Shown here piece by piece: positions 8,020-9,709 of a stretch of DNA of 9,709 nt. Origin of the DNA: an uncultured Alphaproteobacteria bacterium. Lineage in GTDB: Bacteria; Pseudomonadota; Alphaproteobacteria; Micropepsales; Micropepsaceae. Within the stretch, counting starts at the first letter, position 1; the number at the start of each line of letters is the position of its first letter. The DNA is taken from contig CAIXUE010000277.1 of NCBI GenBank assembly GCA_903922545.1, positions 1-9,709 on the forward strand, written 5' to 3'. Made by a program: the position numbers and the translations under genes. A model generated the notes under the pieces. That model saw only the letters and a program-made list of their open reading frames with translations, was not told the origin of the DNA and did not search any database.

Positions 8020-8042
8020 CTTATGAAATCGGCTTGAGTGTT

Positions 8043-9251
8043 CTAGCGGACGAAGACCCGCACTTCGCTGTCGGCGGCGCCCGGATCGGTGGCCGAGGCC
8101 ACGCCCATGCGGGTGGCGGGCACGCCCATGTCGGTCATGGAGCGCATGACTTCCTGCGCATGACGCTTGGCGGTGGTCTGGGCGATCTGCACCGAGGCGG
8201 CGGTGCCGCGGGTGGGCGAGACGGCCACGACTTCAAAGCCCGCATTGGGGCGGGTCTGCAGCGCCTGGTTCAGCGCGGCATAGAGAATCTGCTGATAGTC
8301 CACATCGGGATGATCGAAGCGGATCACCACCAGCGGGGTGCCGGCGCTGGCCAGCTGAACGCCGCCCGAAGCCGAGGCCAAGGTGATGCCGGGGGTGCCG
8401 CCATAAAGCTCGCCATTCTTGATGGCGTTGGCCAGCGTGGTCAGGCTGCCGCGTTCATTGGCGACATAGGCGGTCTGGCGCTGCACGGCGTCGGACACTT
8501 CGCTGAGCAGGCGGTCGATCATCACCAAAGTCTGGCTGGTTTCGTCCTGCAGCAGGGAAAGCTGGCGATGGTCTTCATCGACCGCGCCCGAGACATTGAA
8601 GGTGGCGCCGATCTGGTCGAGCGCGAAATGGGCGGACGAGGAATCATTGGCGACATCGGTGCCAAGCGCATTGAGGCTGTTGATGTTGCCGCTGAGGGCG
8701 TCGAGCGCCGCCTGGGCGTTGTTCCACTGGCTCACCAGTTCGGGATTGCCCTTGGTGGTGCCGACCTGAAGCCGGGTGGTGATCTGGGCCTTGGATTCCT
8801 GATAGGAGCCGGCCGAACCGGCGCCAGAATTGCGCAGATCGGCAAGGCGCTGGGCATTGGCGGCCAGCTTGGTTTCAAGTCCGGCCACCTGGGCGCGCAT
8901 GGACTGAATGGTTTTGTTGACGGCCGTGCCGGTATCGCCGCCCGATTCAATCGTCACCGGCGTGATGGTGACCATGGGGGCAAGGCCGCCGCCAGACGCG
9001 CTGGCGATGGGGCCGCTGCCGACCGGCGCGGTGCCGGCGGCAAGAGAATTTGCGGATGGCGCAGCAGACGGCGCCGAGCCGGCATCGGGCGGCGGGCCCT
9101 GATCGGCCACGGCGGCGCTATCATCGCTGCCGAACAATTCGTCGAATCCGGAGGAGATGTCGGAACAGGCGGTCAGACTGAGACCAGCGGTGACTGCAAA
9201 AGCCAGGAACAGGCCCCTTTTGAGACCCTTATTCTCTGGAAATCCCCTCAT
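8043..9251 (-). CDS. Uncharacterised lipoprotein with coiled-coil region and OmpA-like C-terminal fold
   Basis: I do not recognise this 402-residue protein by name. It begins with a lipoprotein signal peptide: a basic N-region, a hydrophobic core (14-26), then the lipobox LTAC with the lipidated cysteine at 29. Ser at the next position would favour outer-membrane sorting under the E. coli rule. Residues about 45-100 are a flexible Ala/Pro/Ser/Gly linker. Residues about 108-140 form a heptad-like helix, and helical sequence rich in Gln, Asn and Ala continues to about 300. The C-terminal 98 residues (305-402) follow a beta-alpha-beta-alpha-beta order ending in EVRVFVR, like OmpA-type peptidoglycan-binding domains. 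The second helix has RHAQEV where the family has RAxxV, but I see no equivalent of the usual ligand-binding Asp. ATG 9251 is supported by GGAG seven bases upstream and by the signal peptide; the upstream in-frame codons are not coding-like. A cell-envelope role is inferred. Confidence 0.78.
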   Translation of the reverse strand: MRGFPENKGLKRGLFLAFAVTAGLSLTACSDISSGFDELFGSDDSAAVADQGPPPDAGSAPSAAPSANSLAAGTAPVGSGPIASASGGGLAPMVTITPVTIESGGDTGTAVNKTIQSMRAQVAGLETKLAANAQRLADLRNSGAGSAGSYQESKAQITTRLQVGTTKGNPELVSQWNNAQAALDALSGNINSLNALGTDVANDSSSAHFALDQIGATFNVSGAVDEDHRQLSLLQDETSQTLVMIDRLLSEVSDAVQRQTAYVANERGSLTTLANAIKNGELYGGTPGITLASASGGVQLASAGTPLVVIRFDHPDVDYQQILYAALNQALQTRPNAGFEVVAVSPTRGTAASVQIAQTTAKRHAQEVMRSMTDMGVPATRMGVASATDPGAADSEVRVFVR

Positions 9252-9265
9252 TTTTGCTCTCCGTC

Positions 9266-9297
9266 TTGGCGCGGGTCCAAAGGACCGCGAGCGCCAA
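9266..9297 (-). other. Hairpin in the leader of the lipoprotein gene
   Basis: A 7-bp outer stem (TTGGCGC/GCGCCAA) encloses an inner GGTCC/GGACC stem with a TTT loop. An alternative pairing, CGCGGTCC with GGACCCGCG, gives one bulge. The structure ends four bases before the GGAG ribosome binding site, so it could affect translation or mRNA stability. There is no T tract, so it is not an intrinsic terminator. Confidence 0.5.
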
Positions 9298-9307
9298 ACC
9301 CCATCCG

Positions 9308-9327
9308 CCTGCCGCCAAGCTGGCAGG
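9308..9327 (-). other. Second leader hairpin upstream of the lipoprotein gene
   Basis: CCTGCC and GGCAGG form a perfect 6-bp stem around an 8-base loop. It lies between the candidate promoter and the larger leader hairpin. Such stems are fairly common by chance in GC-rich DNA, so its role is uncertain. Confidence 0.35.
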
Positions 9328-9335
9328 ACGCCAAA

Positions 9336-9348
9336 GTTAATTCTTAAC
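9336..9348. repeat. 13-base inverted repeat GTTAA-TTC-TTAAC, possible operator
   Basis: Two perfect 5-base arms surround a 3-base centre. It is an AT-rich island in otherwise GC-rich intergenic DNA and coincides with the candidate -10 region of the lipoprotein gene, where a repressor or activator could bind. The spacing does not fit the CtrA site (TTAA, seven bases, TTAA). No regulator can be named. Confidence 0.35.
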
Positions 9349-9369
9349 GAGACACCCCCTGTCGGACAA
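9341..9369 (-). promoter_or_regulatory. Candidate promoter of the lipoprotein gene
   Basis: Minus-strand TTGTCC (9364-9369, four of six matches) and TAAGAA (9341-9346, three of six) are separated by 17 bases. A start near 9334 would give a leader of about 83 bases holding both hairpins. The -10 overlaps the 13-base inverted repeat at 9336-9348. It is a weak match, supported mainly by position. Confidence 0.3.
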
Positions 9370-9543
9370 GGGCATGGTGCCCCGTAGAAGCGGATTTTGC
9401 ACCGTTCTGGCGGGGGGTTGGCTGGGTTTGGCCCCCTTCGCGACTGTGGGTCGCGGGGTGGGGACACACAGCTTGCCTTTGGGGGCCTTGGCCCATAGGT
9501 TCGCCGCCCTGATCGGCCAGCCCACCCGGCGGCCCTTCAGTGC
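9370..9543. other. Intergenic region without a supported gene, GC-rich and hairpin-forming
   Basis: Together with the lipoprotein leader this makes about 290 bases between the lipoprotein ATG and the tRNA without a gene. Open frames here have no ribosome binding site or recognisable protein. A stem of 6 bp (CGCGAC/GTCGCG at 9439-9455), extended by three G-C pairs past a TT bulge, is the strongest structure. It has no T tract on either strand. I recognise no known RNA family. Confidence 0.4.
9473..9501 (+). promoter_or_regulatory. Weak candidate promoter for tRNA-Arg
   Basis: TTGCCT (9473-9478, four of six matches) is followed after 17 bases by TAGGTT (9496-9501, three of six). A start near 9508 would leave a 5' leader of about 36 bases for RNase P to remove. 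The -10 match is poor, and the position relative to the tRNA is the main support. Confidence 0.25.
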
Positions 9544-9620
9544 GCGCTCGTAGCTCAGCTGGATAGAGCATCAGACTACGAATCTGAGGGTCGGGAGTTC
9601 GAATCTCTCCGAGCGCGCCA
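9544..9620 (+). tRNA. tRNA-Arg, anticodon ACG, CCA encoded
   Basis: The full cloverleaf can be drawn by eye. It has a 7-bp acceptor stem (9544-9550 with 9610-9616), T8 and A9, and a D stem GCTC/GAGC (9553-9556, 9566-9569). The anticodon stem TCAGA/TCTGA holds loop CTACGAA and anticodon ACG at 9578-9580. A 5-base variable region is followed by a T stem with one G-U pair and loop TTCGAAT. Discriminator G and CCA (9618-9620) are encoded. A34 of this tRNA is normally deaminated to inosine by TadA, allowing it to read CGU, CGC and CGA. The 89 bases after it hold no gene, duplicated tRNA end or obvious T-rich terminator that I can see. Confidence 0.96.
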
Positions 9621-9709
9621 CTTTCCCTTTATATGGCAATGGCTTAGAGGCCAAAGGCCATCATGACCGGATTTGGCGGCCTCGTCAGTGGGCGCCGATG
9701 GACCCTATC

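Noticed and set aside
8034..9347. 437-codon open frame on the + strand opposite the lipoprotein gene
   Set aside because: It is rich in Gly, His, Ala and Arg, typical of an antisense shadow of a high-GC gene. The minus frame has a lipobox, ribosome binding site and terminator.
9336..9348. CtrA binding site
   Set aside because: The two TTAA halves are separated by three bases rather than the seven of the CtrA consensus.
9252..9467. N-terminal extension of the lipoprotein to an upstream start
   Set aside because: It would bury the lipoprotein signal peptide, its Arg/Pro-rich sequence is not coding-like, and ATG 9251 has a good Shine-Dalgarno.
9621..9709. Integration site or island boundary after the tRNA gene
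   Set aside because: No integrase gene or repeated tRNA 3' end is visible in the 89 bases available, and the weak GGCC-AAA-GGCC hairpin there has no T tract.

Overview
The window looks like chromosomal DNA from a high-GC alphaproteobacterium. The main evidence is gene content: DUF2336 and DUF1036 proteins, both mainly alphaproteobacterial, and the alphaproteobacterial order rpmH-rnpA-yidD-yidC-engB-argB. I cannot place it below class with confidence. I saw no mobile element, phage gene, CRISPR array or pseudogene.

Layout, left to right. A 5'-truncated DUF2336 gene on the + strand (2-1036) runs tail to tail, with a 4-base overlap, into a leftward run of seven genes spanning 6163 down to 1033. 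In transcription order these are rpmH, rnpA, yidD, yidC, engB, argB and a secreted DUF1036 protein. A good sigma70-type promoter lies just upstream of rpmH (6190-6218), and a second candidate promoter sits in the end of engB in front of argB (2979-3007). Further right, also leftward, are a gamma-glutamyltransferase gene (ggt, 6259-7965) and an uncharacterised lipoprotein gene (8043-9251). A clear intrinsic terminator (7992-8019) separates these two. The right end carries a hairpin-rich intergenic stretch and a complete tRNA-Arg(ACG) gene on the + strand (9544-9620).

How the genes fit together. The rpmH cluster joins ribosome and tRNA biogenesis (L34, RNase P protein, the ribosome-assembly GTPase EngB) with membrane protein insertion (YidD, YidC). 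Arginine biosynthesis (ArgB) and a cysteine-rich periplasmic protein of unknown role are attached at its downstream end. Most junctions inside the cluster are overlapping stop and start codons (ATGA, TAGTG, TGATG), which suggests translational coupling. ggt and the lipoprotein are envelope proteins that appear to be separate transcription units.

Novelty. Most of the window is ordinary conserved housekeeping sequence, and I found no convincing new multi-gene system. The points most worth a second look are the uncharacterised lipoprotein with its structured leader and palindromic promoter region, the apparently leaderless ggt start, altered donor-site residues in GGT, and the two-domain cysteine-patterned DUF1036 protein coupled to argB.
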